Source: Planctomycetota bacterium (lineage in GTDB: Bacteria > Planctomycetota > MHYJ01 > WSZJ01 > JACPWG01). Taken from it: a DNA stretch of 64,000 bases. The translations under genes were made by a program, and so were the position numbers. The number at the start of each line of letters is the position of its first letter. The stretch's first letter is position 1. Below the pieces are notes generated by a model. That model saw only the letters and a list, made by a program, of their open reading frames with translations. It searched no databases and was not told where the DNA came from. The stretch is from contig JACPWG010000081.1 of the NCBI GenBank assembly GCA_016197205.1, positions 62,001-126,000 on the forward strand. Direction: 5' to 3'. This document shows, piece after piece, positions 53,870 through 62,835 of the stretch.

Positions 53870-56800
53870 CTACTTCCCCTTGACGCGGATCAGCCCGCCG
53901 GCCAGGTACGTCTTCATGAAGTCCGACTCGGCCGCCGGCGTCAGGCCCGTCGTGGCGGGCGACCACACGCCGCGCCCCTCGAGCCCGCCGTTCTCGGCCT
54001 TCGTCACCTTCACCAGCGTCTCCTTCGGCACCGTGTTCACGCCGTGGTTGTCCGCTTCGAAGCCGAACATGAACCCCATCCGCGCTTTCGCCTTGTGAAA
54101 GAGCGAGTCGAGCTGGTGCATCGGCATCAGCCACCCGCGCGTGACGGACTGCTGCGAGCCGTACCGGAAGCTCGACTGGTAGCCGGTCCCTTCGCTCAGC
54201 GCCCGGCCGTCCTTCCTCGTCTCATGCGCCAGCACGCTCCGCTCCGTCGCGATGAAGGGCGCATGCTTCATCATCACGATGTTGAACGGATAGCTCGGGT
54301 TGTACTTCACCCGTAGCATGAGGCGCGACACCCGATAGAACGGGTCGTTCGGCTTCCACCCGATGTACGGCCGGTCCGCGGGGTTCGCGTCCACGTACAC
54401 GTAGTCGCCGTCCGCGATCGACAGCTCCCGCGCCGCCTCGGGATTCATGTGCAGCGTGTGTTCCCCCACGCCCGGCGACCGCTTGTCCGTGCGGTACGGG
54501 TCGCCGAACTGGTTGTTCCAGATGAACTGCCAGTCCGTGACCTGCCATTGCGAGTGCGTGGAGTGCCGCGTCTTCGGCGTCATGCAGTAGAACTGATACC
54601 CCTTCTGCCAGAGCGGGTTCTTCGTCTCCTTCACCGCGCTCCAGGGCTTCTTGATGTTCCGCACTTGACGCTCGTCCCACCCCATGTGGTCCTCCGGGAT
54701 GCCGTAGTCTTCCGGACGGACGTACGGGTTCGCGCTCACGATCACGTTCGGCAGGTACGGCGTCGCCTCGGGCCCCTCGCGATGGACGATGAAGTTCTCG
54801 CCGTACTCGATCACCTCAGGCTCGTCGTTGTACGCCTGCAGCCGGCCGGTCGGGGTGAAGAACGGGAGCGACTCGTGGATCTGTTCCCAAAAGGGGAGCC
54901 GCGGGTAGGTCCGGAAGAGGAACATCGCCGCGCCCGGCTCGCCGAACTTCCCCGCCATGATCTCGTCGAACTTGTAGCCGCGGAGCGTGGTCGAGGAGTC
55001 GAGCAGCCGCTGGATGTGGACCTCGGCCTTGCCGTCGAGCACGAACCGCCAGTAGGCGGCGAACCGCTTGTCTTCGAGCAGCTCGCCGATTTTTGCGGCC
55101 TGCTCGGCCATGATCGTCGCGTCGTCACGCGTGTCGTAGATCGGGTCGATCCCCCCCTTCCAGATCTGCAGGAAGGGGTTCGAGCAGGAGCCCGTGACCT
55201 CGTACTGCTTCGACTCCATCCAGGAGTTCGCCGCGAACGCGATGTCCGAGTACTCGACGGTCGCCGTCATCTCGATGTCGGTCGAGATGATCATCTCGAT
55301 GTTCGGGTCCACGTTCTTGATCATCTCGTAGACCCATTTCGCGTTGTTGATGAGGTTCACGTTCGTGAACCACAGCGCTTTGGTCGGCGAGGGGAGGTGC
55401 GTCTTGCCGGTGAAGCACTTCCGGCCCTGTTTGGGCGTGTTCACGATGAGCGGCTTCTCGCCGTAGTTCCAGTAGCCGGGCTCCTCGTCGTAGCAGTAGG
55501 AGTGCGCCTTCACGTCCTTGCCGTCCGCCGCCGGGTCGAGGTTCGGCTCGAATGGGTCCTCGGCGACCCAGCCTTTGAACCCGGGTCCCGTCTCTTTCGA
55601 GCCCTGGAAGAGGGCGGACTTGTAGTTCCCCGCCCAGGTGAACGACCCGCCGCCGGGGATGCCGATATTGCCCGTGAGCATGAGCGGCAGGTAGGTCGCG
55701 CGGTTCATTTCAGTCGCGTGGAACCAGTGGTTGAGCCCCTCGCCGATGTGAATGGCCACCGGCTTGATCGTCGCGATGTCGGTGGCCAGCCGGCGGATCG
55801 TCTCGGCCGGGACGCCGGTCATTTCCGCGACGGTCGGGAGGTCGTAGTCGTTCAAGTGGATCCGGTACATCGCGAAGAGCGGCATGACCTCGACCTCGCC
55901 GCCCGAGACGAGCGGGACCTTGTACGTCCCCTCCAGCGCGGAGTCCACGCCCTGGGCGTCGAAGCGCTCGCCGACGTCGTCCCGGGTAAGCGCCTTCGGG
56001 CCGCCGGTCTTCTTGTCCCACACCACGTAGTCGCCGAGCTTCGCGCGCTGTTCCGGCGTGAGGCCGAAGAGCTTGACGCTGGGCCCGTCCGACAGGTCGC
56101 GCGGCTTGTAGTCCGGGAATACGTCGGCGGCTGAGAGACGCTTGAGCGTGTCGGTCCGCACGAGGAGCGGCAGGTCGGTGTAGCGTTGCACGAAGGTCTC
56201 GTCGTACCGCTTTTCTTCGATGAGGAGCCTGGAGATCCCGAGGAGGAGCGCCGCGTCGGTCGCGGGTCGAATGGGGAGCCAGTAGTCGGCCTTCGTCGCG
56301 GGCGGCGAGTACTCGGGCGTCACCACGGCGATCTTCGCGCCGCGCTCCATGGACTCGATGAACCAATGGCTGTCGGGCCGCTTGTTCTCGACGAGGTTTT
56401 TGCCCATGTGGAGGTGGAACTTCGTGAACCGGAGGTCGCTGAAGTCGCAGTCGGAGGCCTGGAGGCCGTGGACGAACGGGTGACCCGGCGCCTGGTCGCC
56501 GTGCCAGGTGTAGTTGGACCAGAGGCGGCCGCCCTTTGCTTCCTCGTGGGAGACGCCGCGGACCTTGGTATCCACGAGGGCCATCGTGTTGGCGAACCGG
56601 TACATGCCGTACTTGCCGATGACGCCCAGGAGGCCCATGCCGCCGCGGAATTTCAGGCACCGGGTGCCCGCGCCTTCCCAGTGTTCGAGCATTTCGGGCG
56701 CGTAGCCTTGCGCCAACAGGCGCTTCTTCCCTTCTTCGCCGGAGTAGGTCTTCGCGATGTGGACGAAGGCGCGGGCGACGTAGGAGTAGGCGTCGTCCCA

Positions 56801-57316
56801 GGAGACGCGGAGGAACTCGTCCTGGCCGCGGGCGTCGAACTTGTACTTTGTTTTTCGCGCGGGGGTGAGCTCGGGGAAGCCCGCGTCGGCCCATGCGCGC
56901 CAGCCCTTGCGCATGAGCGGATAGCGGAGGCGGTAGGGGCCGTAGAGCCGGCGCTGGAAGGTGAACCCGTTGGAGCAGCCGCGCGGGTTCCAATTGGCGG
57001 TGCAGCGATTCCCGTAGAGGTCGGACACGCGGTCGCTGTCGTAGTTCTGCTCGGAGCGGAGGACGATGCCGTTCTTGACGAAGGCGCGCATGCGGCACTC
57101 GTGGGTGCAGTTCGGGGAGCAGACCCAGGTGAAGGAGGAGTCGTAGCGGTAGGCGTCGCGGTACGTTTTTTCCCAGTCCCGGCTGGGGTACGCGCCGAGG
57201 GGGTTTTCGACCGAGACGGGCTCCAGCCCCCAGAGACGCAGGGGGAGGCCGAGGGCGCCCACGGCCCCGGCGGCCGCGCCGGCGACCCGGATGAACTCGC
57301 GTCGGGAGAAGTCCAT
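53870..57316 (-). CDS. nxrA: NxrA-type molybdopterin catalytic subunit (nitrite oxidoreductase/nitrate reductase)
   Basis: This 1,148-aa type II DMSO-reductase-family enzyme binds a Mo-bis-MGD cofactor. The Tat signal SRREFIRVAGAA exports it, so the complex is probably periplasmic. Cluster FS0 ligands are C66, C70, C74 (CSPNCTHEC) and C114 in NPRGCSNG. The candidate Mo-ligand Asp lies in ASDCDFSDL (289-291). Near the C-terminus HGVNTVPKETLVKVTKA is typical. I consider it closest to periplasmic NxrA of Nitrospira and anammox bacteria from memory of motifs and gene order. Direction of catalysis is undetermined; a nitrate reductase or other type II enzyme remains possible. Confidence 0.88.
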   Translation of the reverse strand: MDFSRREFIRVAGAAAGAVGALGLPLRLWGLEPVSVENPLGAYPSRDWEKTYRDAYRYDSSFTWVCSPNCTHECRMRAFVKNGIVLRSEQNYDSDRVSDLYGNRCTANWNPRGCSNGFTFQRRLYGPYRLRYPLMRKGWRAWADAGFPELTPARKTKYKFDARGQDEFLRVSWDDAYSYVARAFVHIAKTYSGEEGKKRLLAQGYAPEMLEHWEGAGTRCLKFRGGMGLLGVIGKYGMYRFANTMALVDTKVRGVSHEEAKGGRLWSNYTWHGDQAPGHPFVHGLQASDCDFSDLRFTKFHLHMGKNLVENKRPDSHWFIESMERGAKIAVVTPEYSPPATKADYWLPIRPATDAALLLGISRLLIEEKRYDETFVQRYTDLPLLVRTDTLKRLSAADVFPDYKPRDLSDGPSVKLFGLTPEQRAKLGDYVVWDKKTGGPKALTRDDVGERFDAQGVDSALEGTYKVPLVSGGEVEVMPLFAMYRIHLNDYDLPTVAEMTGVPAETIRRLATDIATIKPVAIHIGEGLNHWFHATEMNRATYLPLMLTGNIGIPGGGSFTWAGNYKSALFQGSKETGPGFKGWVAEDPFEPNLDPAADGKDVKAHSYCYDEEPGYWNYGEKPLIVNTPKQGRKCFTGKTHLPSPTKALWFTNVNLINNAKWVYEMIKNVDPNIEMIISTDIEMTATVEYSDIAFAANSWMESKQYEVTGSCSNPFLQIWKGGIDPIYDTRDDATIMAEQAAKIGELLEDKRFAAYWRFVLDGKAEVHIQRLLDSSTTLRGYKFDEIMAGKFGEPGAAMFLFRTYPRLPFWEQIHESLPFFTPTGRLQAYNDEPEVIEYGENFIVHREGPEATPYLPNVIVSANPYVRPEDYGIPEDHMGWDERQVRNIKKPWSAVKETKNPLWQKGYQFYCMTPKTRHSTHSQWQVTDWQFIWNNQFGDPYRTDKRSPGVGEHTLHMNPEAARELSIADGDYVYVDANPADRPYIGWKPNDPFYRVSRLMLRVKYNPSYPFNIVMMKHAPFIATERSVLAHETRKDGRALSEGTGYQSSFRYGSQQSVTRGWLMPMHQLDSLFHKAKARMGFMFGFEADNHGVNTVPKETLVKVTKAENGGLEGRGVWSPATTGLTPAAESDFMKTYLAGGLIRVKGK

Positions 57317-57326
57317 GGCATGCCTT

Positions 57327-58262
57327 TCAATGAGCGGCCACGCCCGTGGCCTGCGCCTCGTACATTTCCGCGCACCGGCCGCACGCGCCCTGCTCGGCGC
57401 GCCAGCCGGGGAAATCCACATGGATCGCCGCGACCACCGCGGCGGGGAGCGGCGCGTGTGCCCAGTCGTGCGCCGGAAAGCGGCAGAGCGGGCACGGCGA
57501 GCCGAGGATGGGGCGTGCGCCTTCGCTGGGATCGACGCCGGCGACCGCGCAGACCGCCGCGACGTCGCGCGCGAGTCGCACCAGCTCCGTGTGCGTCGGT
57601 CGAGCGCCGTTCCAGAAGCGGCGAAAGAGCGTCTCGCGCCCGGCTTCGGGCAGGGATGCGTAGAGACGGTCGAGCTCCAGTCGCAGTCGACGCGCCGCCG
57701 CCGGCTCGCCGCGTCCCGCGTGCGCCACCCGACCCTCGACGCTCAGCGTCCAGAAGAGCCGATACCGGTCCCGCAGCAGGTTCTCCTCGGCGGGGCGGTC
57801 CGCGAGCCGCAGCGAAGGAACGAACTCGAACGCCGGATCGAGGAGGTCTTCCACCCGGACCAGCTCCGCGCGGAGGAACGAGAGGAGCGCGTTGGGGCGG
57901 AGGAAACGTTCGGGCAGGGCGCGCACGCGGATCGCCATGCCGCCGGGGCCGGGGAGGCAGTCACCTTCCTCGTCGCGGCCGGACGCAGCGGCGGCGAGGA
58001 TGAAGCGTTCGGCCCGGCGATCCAGCGTCGCGCACTCGTGGAGCGCCGCGAGCACCGGTCGTTCGTACCCCAGCCTTTGGAACTGCCGCAGGTACTCCAG
58101 CCGGAACCGGCGCTCCCGCTCGTCGGACGCGGGCCGGCGGTAGATCGGCTCCAGCGCCGCGTGCAGGTCCTCCGCGAACCTCCGGTCCCCCTTCTCTTCC
58201 GCGTCCCGCAGGCTGGCGAGCACCACCTGTTCCAGCAGCTTGGGCTCGTACTCAATGCGCAT
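57327..58262 (-). CDS. Unassigned 311-aa protein with two CxxC pairs, nxr cluster
   Basis: This soluble, largely helical protein sits 10 bases upstream of nxrA on the same strand, so it is co-translated with it. The C-terminal ~45 residues carry CPLC and CGRC, a likely zinc or Fe-S site. The N-terminal ~250 residues are Arg/Leu/Glu-rich with no recognised fold, and no signal peptide is present, so it is cytoplasmic. An assembly or chaperone role for NxrA is suggested by position. I chose ATG 58262; 58271 is possible. Confidence 0.75.
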   Translation of the reverse strand: MRIEYEPKLLEQVVLASLRDAEEKGDRRFAEDLHAALEPIYRRPASDERERRFRLEYLRQFQRLGYERPVLAALHECATLDRRAERFILAAAASGRDEEGDCLPGPGGMAIRVRALPERFLRPNALLSFLRAELVRVEDLLDPAFEFVPSLRLADRPAEENLLRDRYRLFWTLSVEGRVAHAGRGEPAAARRLRLELDRLYASLPEAGRETLFRRFWNGARPTHTELVRLARDVAAVCAVAGVDPSEGARPILGSPCPLCRFPAHDWAHAPLPAAVVAAIHVDFPGWRAEQGACGRCAEMYEAQATGVAAH

Positions 58263-58436
58263 CACAAGCATCCCACCTTGTTCACACCGGCGCGTTGGCA
58301 TTCAATCTCCTCACCGTCCTCTGCGCCTCCGCGTCTCTGTGTTTTCGTCGCCTTGTTCTTGCTGCCGACTCGTTTTTACTTCCGCTGCCGCGAGGTCGTC
58401 TCTCCTCCCCTCTTCCGCTGCGCCTGGCTCCCTCCC

Positions 58437-60011
58437 TCACTTCGTCTCCCCCCTCACCCTCAGCCTGTACCACGTCGAGAACGCCTTCTGTCCATTCCGA
58501 TCCCTCTGCGCCCCGCCCCACACCGCGAACGCGACCGGCACGTCGTCGTCTCTCCCGAAATCGACGTCGCCCGCGTCCTGCGTCGCCAGCGGCCGCACAA
58601 AGACGACCGTCCACCATCCGTCGTCCCACGTCGCGCGCCCGTCGACGTTCTGCGCGCCCGGCGGCTGCGGCGTGAGCGTGCCGAAGCCCGCGGCATTCAG
58701 ATCCTCGACCGCGGACCGGCGGAAGCGCTGCGAAACCGGGTTGCCGGCCGCGCGCCCTGGCTGGAACTGTTGATCGAGGACCGCGTCGGGGAAGTGGTAG
58801 GTGTCCACGACGGCGTCCGGGTAGGCCTCGGAGACGCCTTGCGCGAAGGAGAGATCGGATTGCCAGTCGGCCTTCCATTGCCAGAGGTTGACGGGCGCGT
58901 CCTTCGAGCCCATGCCCAGGTAGGGTGGGTTTTTCGTGAGCCCGAACTCGACCGCCGCGGAGTCGCGGAAGGAGTCGGACGTGAGCGCGGTCAACTCGTA
59001 CGAAGGGTCTTTCCAGGACATTCTCAGTGCGACCTCGCGTTCGCCGGCGAGCGCCTGCACGCGGGCGACGATTTCCGGGTCGCGTCCCTGGAAGAGGCGG
59101 AAGAGGGGGACTTCATAGGTCGTGGCTGCGCCCCAGAGCGCGGAGCTCGGGTCGCCGGCTGGGATCGCGCCGTTCGCGCGTCCGGCGACGAGCAGGCCGT
59201 CCTTCGGCAGTCGGGCCGTCTCCGCGTCCGGGCGGCGGAGCGACTGCACGAAGTGGACGAGCGCCCAGCGTTCGTCGTTCGACATGTCGTCCACGTAGGA
59301 GGGCATCGGCGTGCCGTTGAGCCCGGTCGTGAAGCGCAGGTACAGGTCACGGTCCGTGTTTCCTCCGATGTAGACGCCGGAGGTGAAGTCGCGCACGCGG
59401 ATCGGGTAGCCCCAGACGTCCTTCTGCCCGGCGGAGGAGGGGCCGTCGCCGCGCCCGGTCGCGCCGTGGCACTTCGCGCACTCCATCTGTGCGTAGAGGG
59501 TTCGTCCGAGGGTGACGGTGGCGGGCGTTTTCGCGGGCTCCGGACCGACTTCGACCACGTGTCCGGGTCCGCGCTTCACAAAGAGATTCACCGCTTGCCC
59601 CGTCGCCGCGTCGGTGCGTGTGGCAAGGGCCTTGACCTCGGCGACGAGCGCGCGTCGCTCGTCGTCCTGGAGAAAGGCGAAGGCGGGCATGGCGGTGCCG
59701 GGCATGCCGCGGCCGAGGGTGTCGAAGAGGTCCTGGTCGGTGGGCATCTGGCCGGTCTGCGTGGAGCGGACCTTGAATTGTCCGCCAGTGAAGTCGCGCG
59801 GCTTCGGGTAGAGGTAGACGGCGGCCGGCCCGCGGCCGTCTCCTTTCTCGCCGTGGCAGTTTGCGCAATGGCGAGCGTAGAGCGCCTTGCCGTCCGGCGC
59901 GGCCTCCGTGCCTGCGGGCTCGGCGTAGCCGGCGCGCCGCGTTGCGGCCCAGACGAGGGCCGCCACCGAAAGGACAAGGCCGAACAGGAGACGTGGATTG
60001 CGGAGGCTCAT
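58437..60011 (-). CDS. Diheme cytochrome c fused to an EB_dh-type haem subunit
   Basis: This 524-aa protein has an N-terminal membrane anchor or signal (residues ~8-24). Two cytochrome c modules follow, with CANCH at 49-53 and CAKCH at 178-182. The last ~220 residues resemble the ethylbenzene-dehydrogenase gamma-subunit haem domain, as in NxrC-like proteins. So it can carry electrons from the molybdoenzyme through a b-type haem to two c-type haems in one chain. AGGAG precedes ATG 60011. It is the second gene of the cluster. Confidence 0.85.
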   Translation of the reverse strand: MSLRNPRLLFGLVLSVAALVWAATRRAGYAEPAGTEAAPDGKALYARHCANCHGEKGDGRGPAAVYLYPKPRDFTGGQFKVRSTQTGQMPTDQDLFDTLGRGMPGTAMPAFAFLQDDERRALVAEVKALATRTDAATGQAVNLFVKRGPGHVVEVGPEPAKTPATVTLGRTLYAQMECAKCHGATGRGDGPSSAGQKDVWGYPIRVRDFTSGVYIGGNTDRDLYLRFTTGLNGTPMPSYVDDMSNDERWALVHFVQSLRRPDAETARLPKDGLLVAGRANGAIPAGDPSSALWGAATTYEVPLFRLFQGRDPEIVARVQALAGEREVALRMSWKDPSYELTALTSDSFRDSAAVEFGLTKNPPYLGMGSKDAPVNLWQWKADWQSDLSFAQGVSEAYPDAVVDTYHFPDAVLDQQFQPGRAAGNPVSQRFRRSAVEDLNAAGFGTLTPQPPGAQNVDGRATWDDGWWTVVFVRPLATQDAGDVDFGRDDDVPVAFAVWGGAQRDRNGQKAFSTWYRLRVRGETK

Positions 60012-60067
60012 GCTGTGCTCCTGGCTGCTGCGGGGCCGACCGGGTGGGGGCGTGTTGCCTGGCCCGT

Positions 60068-60520
60068 TCAACCCCGCACGACTTGGCCGCTGCATTCCGG
60101 CTGCGGGCAGGTTCGGATCGAGACCTTCCAGTCGAGGAGTTCCTGGAGGAACGTGCGGTCGAGCGTGGCGACGAGGTCGCGCTGGAGCTTGGTCCAGAGG
60201 GGGACCATGGGGCAGGTGGGTCGCCACACGCAGTACTGGGGGTTGTCGACGCAATCGCGGATGACCACGGGTCCGTCGACGGCCTTGATGACCTCGTGCA
60301 CGGAGAGTTCGCGCAGGTTGCGGACGAGATAGAAGCCCTTTCCGCGCACCGAGCGCAGGATGCCGGCGCGCCGCAGGGACTGGCAGACCTTCGAGAGGTA
60401 GAAGGGCGGGATTTTCTGGTCGGTGGCGATGTCCCGGAGCTGCACGGCCACGTCGGCCGGCCGTTCCGCGATGAAAAGGATGGCTCGGAGCGCGTAGTCG
60501 GCCGTCTGGCTGATGCTCAT
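60068..60520 (-). CDS. Rrf2-family regulator with Fe-S cysteines
   Basis: This 150-aa protein has the Rrf2 winged helix (ADYALRAILFIAERP, IPPFYLSKVCQSLRRAGIL, GKGFYLVR). Cysteines 90, 97 and 103 form a C-x6-C-x5-C set like the [Fe-S] ligands of IscR and NsrR, so it likely senses NO, redox or iron. Two more Cys lie near the C-terminus. It heads the nxr cluster 56 bases before the cytochrome gene and is the obvious candidate for its regulator. Confidence 0.88.
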   Translation of the reverse strand: MSISQTADYALRAILFIAERPADVAVQLRDIATDQKIPPFYLSKVCQSLRRAGILRSVRGKGFYLVRNLRELSVHEVIKAVDGPVVIRDCVDNPQYCVWRPTCPMVPLWTKLQRDLVATLDRTFLQELLDWKVSIRTCPQPECSGQVVRG

Positions 60521-60739
60521 TGTGTGGGTGTCCCCTTTGGTGCGTTAGATCCGGCGGGTCCAGTGGCCATCGCAAGCCGGGTGCCCGTGCGCCGATCGAA
60601 CGGGATTGCTCCGAGCAGGCCGGTTTCACGGGACAGTGCGGGTGCGGGAGCGGCGTGGCGGGGGCGGCGCTTGCGGGAAAATCCGCGCCGGGGCGGGGGG
60701 AATTCCGGCGGCAGGACGTCTGCCCGACTTCAGCCTGAG

Positions 60740-60901
60740 TACCGCTCCACGGAAGTCGGTGACCAATAGGCGAAGGCAAGTCTGGCCGCCCGCGAGGCGC
60801 GCGAGCGAGGCGTAGTAGCGGAGAACTACGGCGAGCGAGCCCAACAAAGCGGGCGGCCAAAATCGCCGAGCCAATTGGTCACCCAATTCCGTGGGGTGGT
60901 A
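60740..60901. repeat. R1 miniature element, intact
   Basis: Same 162-bp length as the copy at 13506, flanked by perfect CTGAG direct repeats (60735-60739 and 60902-60906). The gap 60521-61343 otherwise holds an R6 copy and a tRNA-like remnant. Confidence 0.88.
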
Positions 60902-60985
60902 CTGAGGGCTTCTCGGCGGCCTTCGGGTCGGAATGCCCATGGCGGATGGCCGTCGGGCTGGTATCATGATCCGGAGTTGCAGGCT

Positions 60986-61032
60986 GGAGGTCGTGTCGAG
61001 CGGCCGACGCATCCCTGGTGCCGCCTCCGCCA
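60986..61032 (+). pseudogene. Possible tRNA-Ser remnant
   Basis: GGAGGTCG, a tRNA-Ser-like D arm (GTCGAGCGGCCGA) and then TGCCGCCTCCGCCA, the last 14 bases of tRNA-Ser(CGA) at 46590-46603. The anticodon arm and variable loop are missing. It may be chance, a decayed tRNA or an old attachment site. Confidence 0.4.
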
Positions 61033-61101
61033 CGTGATGGACGAGCCACCGACGACGCCGAGGGACGAAAGAACCGCGAACCGAGGAGCTACGCCCAACC
61101 G

Positions 61102-61125
61102 AACCGCGACCGTGAGGGAGCGGTC
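61102..61125 (+). repeat. REP-like element (R6)
   Basis: AACCGCGACCGTGAGG...GAGCGGTC. Confidence 0.75.
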
Positions 61126-61343
61126 TCAGCGTATCCGACGGCTCCCTCGTGTTCGGTCCCGCGGACGATTGGTGATGAACCAGCCGCGACTGGCGCCGAT
61201 GCTGTGAGCTTTCTCGCGAGAATTCGAGGGCTTTCGGTGTCCCCGGCGCGTCCGCCGGCCGAGTCTTGATCCGTGGGCCGCTGCGGCGTCGCCGAAAAGC
61301 TCAAGGTCGACCGGGTCCCTTCGCGAAGGTGTGGGTGGGAAAG

Positions 61344-62111
61344 ATGTCGGGATCAACTGGTTTCGAGCACAAGGGCTCGGAGAGCGACCTGAACCTGCCC
61401 ACGCTTCGGCCTCGACGTTGGCTGCTCCGCCCGCGGTTCGGCGTGCGCCACCTGCTCCTGGTGCCCCTTGCGCTCTGCGCCCTTCAGGTCGCAACCACGA
61501 GATGGGTACGGGAACCCTTCGGTCTGGACGTGTGCCTGGATTGCGGCGCGGCGCGCCGGTTTCACGAGCACATGTTGTTTCGCCGGTGGCCGCTGTTCCA
61601 CACTTCCACGGTGGTTCAGACGGAGTGTTCCCGCTTCGTGTCGGCGGCCCTGGGCGAGCAGTGTTCGACGCATCGCTGGACGCTCGCCTTCCGGGTCGAC
61701 CCGATCGGGTACGATCTGGGCGGGGACATCGCCTCGGTGAGAAAGCTGGGCCGCGGAGCGGAGGCGAGCGAGCTGATCGAAAAGTGGAATGGGGCCTGTT
61801 CGGCGAAGCTGTGGCCGGTCGCGCGTTCAAACCCGGACGACCTGCGCCGCCTGATCTCCATCGTGCTCGACGATTCGCACCCGTCCCTGGTTCCCCAGGG
61901 GAACGGGATGGTCATCCTCGAAGCTCAGATGGTATTCTCGGAGTGTCTTCGGCGGTTTCGGCACCGGGGAGCGGACGAGAGCGGACCGCGGACGTTTCAG
62001 GAGCTGCTCGACCTCGGGAGCGAGCCGGGGATGCAATGCGAGATTCCAGCTCGCTCGATCACCGCGGCGAAGTGGGCCATCATGCGGGCAGCTTTGGATC
62101 TGGGGCGATAG
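61344..62111 (+). CDS. Unassigned 255-aa protein with one membrane segment
   Basis: I do not recognise this protein. A hydrophobic segment near residues 35-52 (LLLVPLALCALQVA) could be a signal anchor; a CLDCG motif follows. The rest has several single Cys and helices (GRGAEASELIEKWNGA). GGTGGGAAAG precedes the ATG at 61344. It is convergent with the next gene and stands alone. Codon use matches neighbours. Confidence 0.55.
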   Translation: MSGSTGFEHKGSESDLNLPTLRPRRWLLRPRFGVRHLLLVPLALCALQVATTRWVREPFGLDVCLDCGAARRFHEHMLFRRWPLFHTSTVVQTECSRFVSAALGEQCSTHRWTLAFRVDPIGYDLGGDIASVRKLGRGAEASELIEKWNGACSAKLWPVARSNPDDLRRLISIVLDDSHPSLVPQGNGMVILEAQMVFSECLRRFRHRGADESGPRTFQELLDLGSEPGMQCEIPARSITAAKWAIMRAALDLGR

Positions 62112-62165
62112 AGGCCAGGGTGCCGTTCCCGTGCCCGTGTCCGACTTTGGTGGCGGCTACCCGCG

Positions 62166-62816
62166 TTAGGGAGCCGCGCCGGTCGATCGATTCCCCTCCG
62201 GCGGCGACTTCGCTTTCGCATGCAACCACGCGAAGTGTCCCACAACCGACAGAACCAGGCACGCGCTCGCACCCCAAAAGGCCGGCCGGGGATCCTCGCC
62301 CGGCCACGCCAGTAGACTCACCGCCCCCACGCACGCGCCGAGCAGACTGCTGTTCATGACCGCGGCGATGTACACCAGGCCGCCGGACGTCCAGGTTCTC
62401 CCTGTACCGACCAGCGCTCTCTTTTCGCCAAAGGGGGCGTAACCGCCCGTCCACCCGCAGCCCCCCAAGATCCGCTCCCGCACGTCGTCCAACGCCAGCT
62501 TGCACTGGTCGGTGTTCCGATTCCTCTTCAGAAGACGAAGCAGAACCACCTCCCCCAGGATAACCAGCGTCAGCAGGGCGTATGCAGCCAAGGCGACTTT
62601 GGCTGCTGACAGCTCCCCCTGCGTCAGCCAGGTGGCCAAGCCTCCGCCGACGACCGTCGCCAGCGCGACGAAGAAGTCCACCCGCTTTTCGCCGGTCTCC
62701 TCGCACTTGGCCATCTGCTCGGAGAGCTGTTTGTGATCGGCGAAAAACAGGCTCATCGCCTCCCCCGGGAGGCGCGTCTTGCCAGTCTCCGATGGCGCTG
62801 GGGTCGCGTCTGCCAC
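62166..62816 (-). CDS. Unassigned four-helix membrane protein
   Basis: This 216-aa protein has a short N-terminal cytoplasmic helix (LFFADHKQLSEQMAKCEE). Membrane helices follow at about 48-66, 72-97, 150-168 and 178-198. The loop between helices 2 and 3 is polar and ends with a Gly-rich GTGRTWTSGG. The GTG start at 62816 has GGGAGGTGACC upstream. It follows the MBL-fold gene after 19 bases and is probably co-transcribed. The size and layout recall SLATT-type effector proteins, but this is weak. Confidence 0.6.
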   Translation of the reverse strand: MADATPAPSETGKTRLPGEAMSLFFADHKQLSEQMAKCEETGEKRVDFFVALATVVGGGLATWLTQGELSAAKVALAAYALLTLVILGEVVLLRLLKRNRNTDQCKLALDDVRERILGGCGWTGGYAPFGEKRALVGTGRTWTSGGLVYIAAVMNSSLLGACVGAVSLLAWPGEDPRPAFWGASACLVLSVVGHFAWLHAKAKSPPEGNRSTGAAP

Positions 62817-62835
62817 AGGTCACCTCCCGTGCCGC

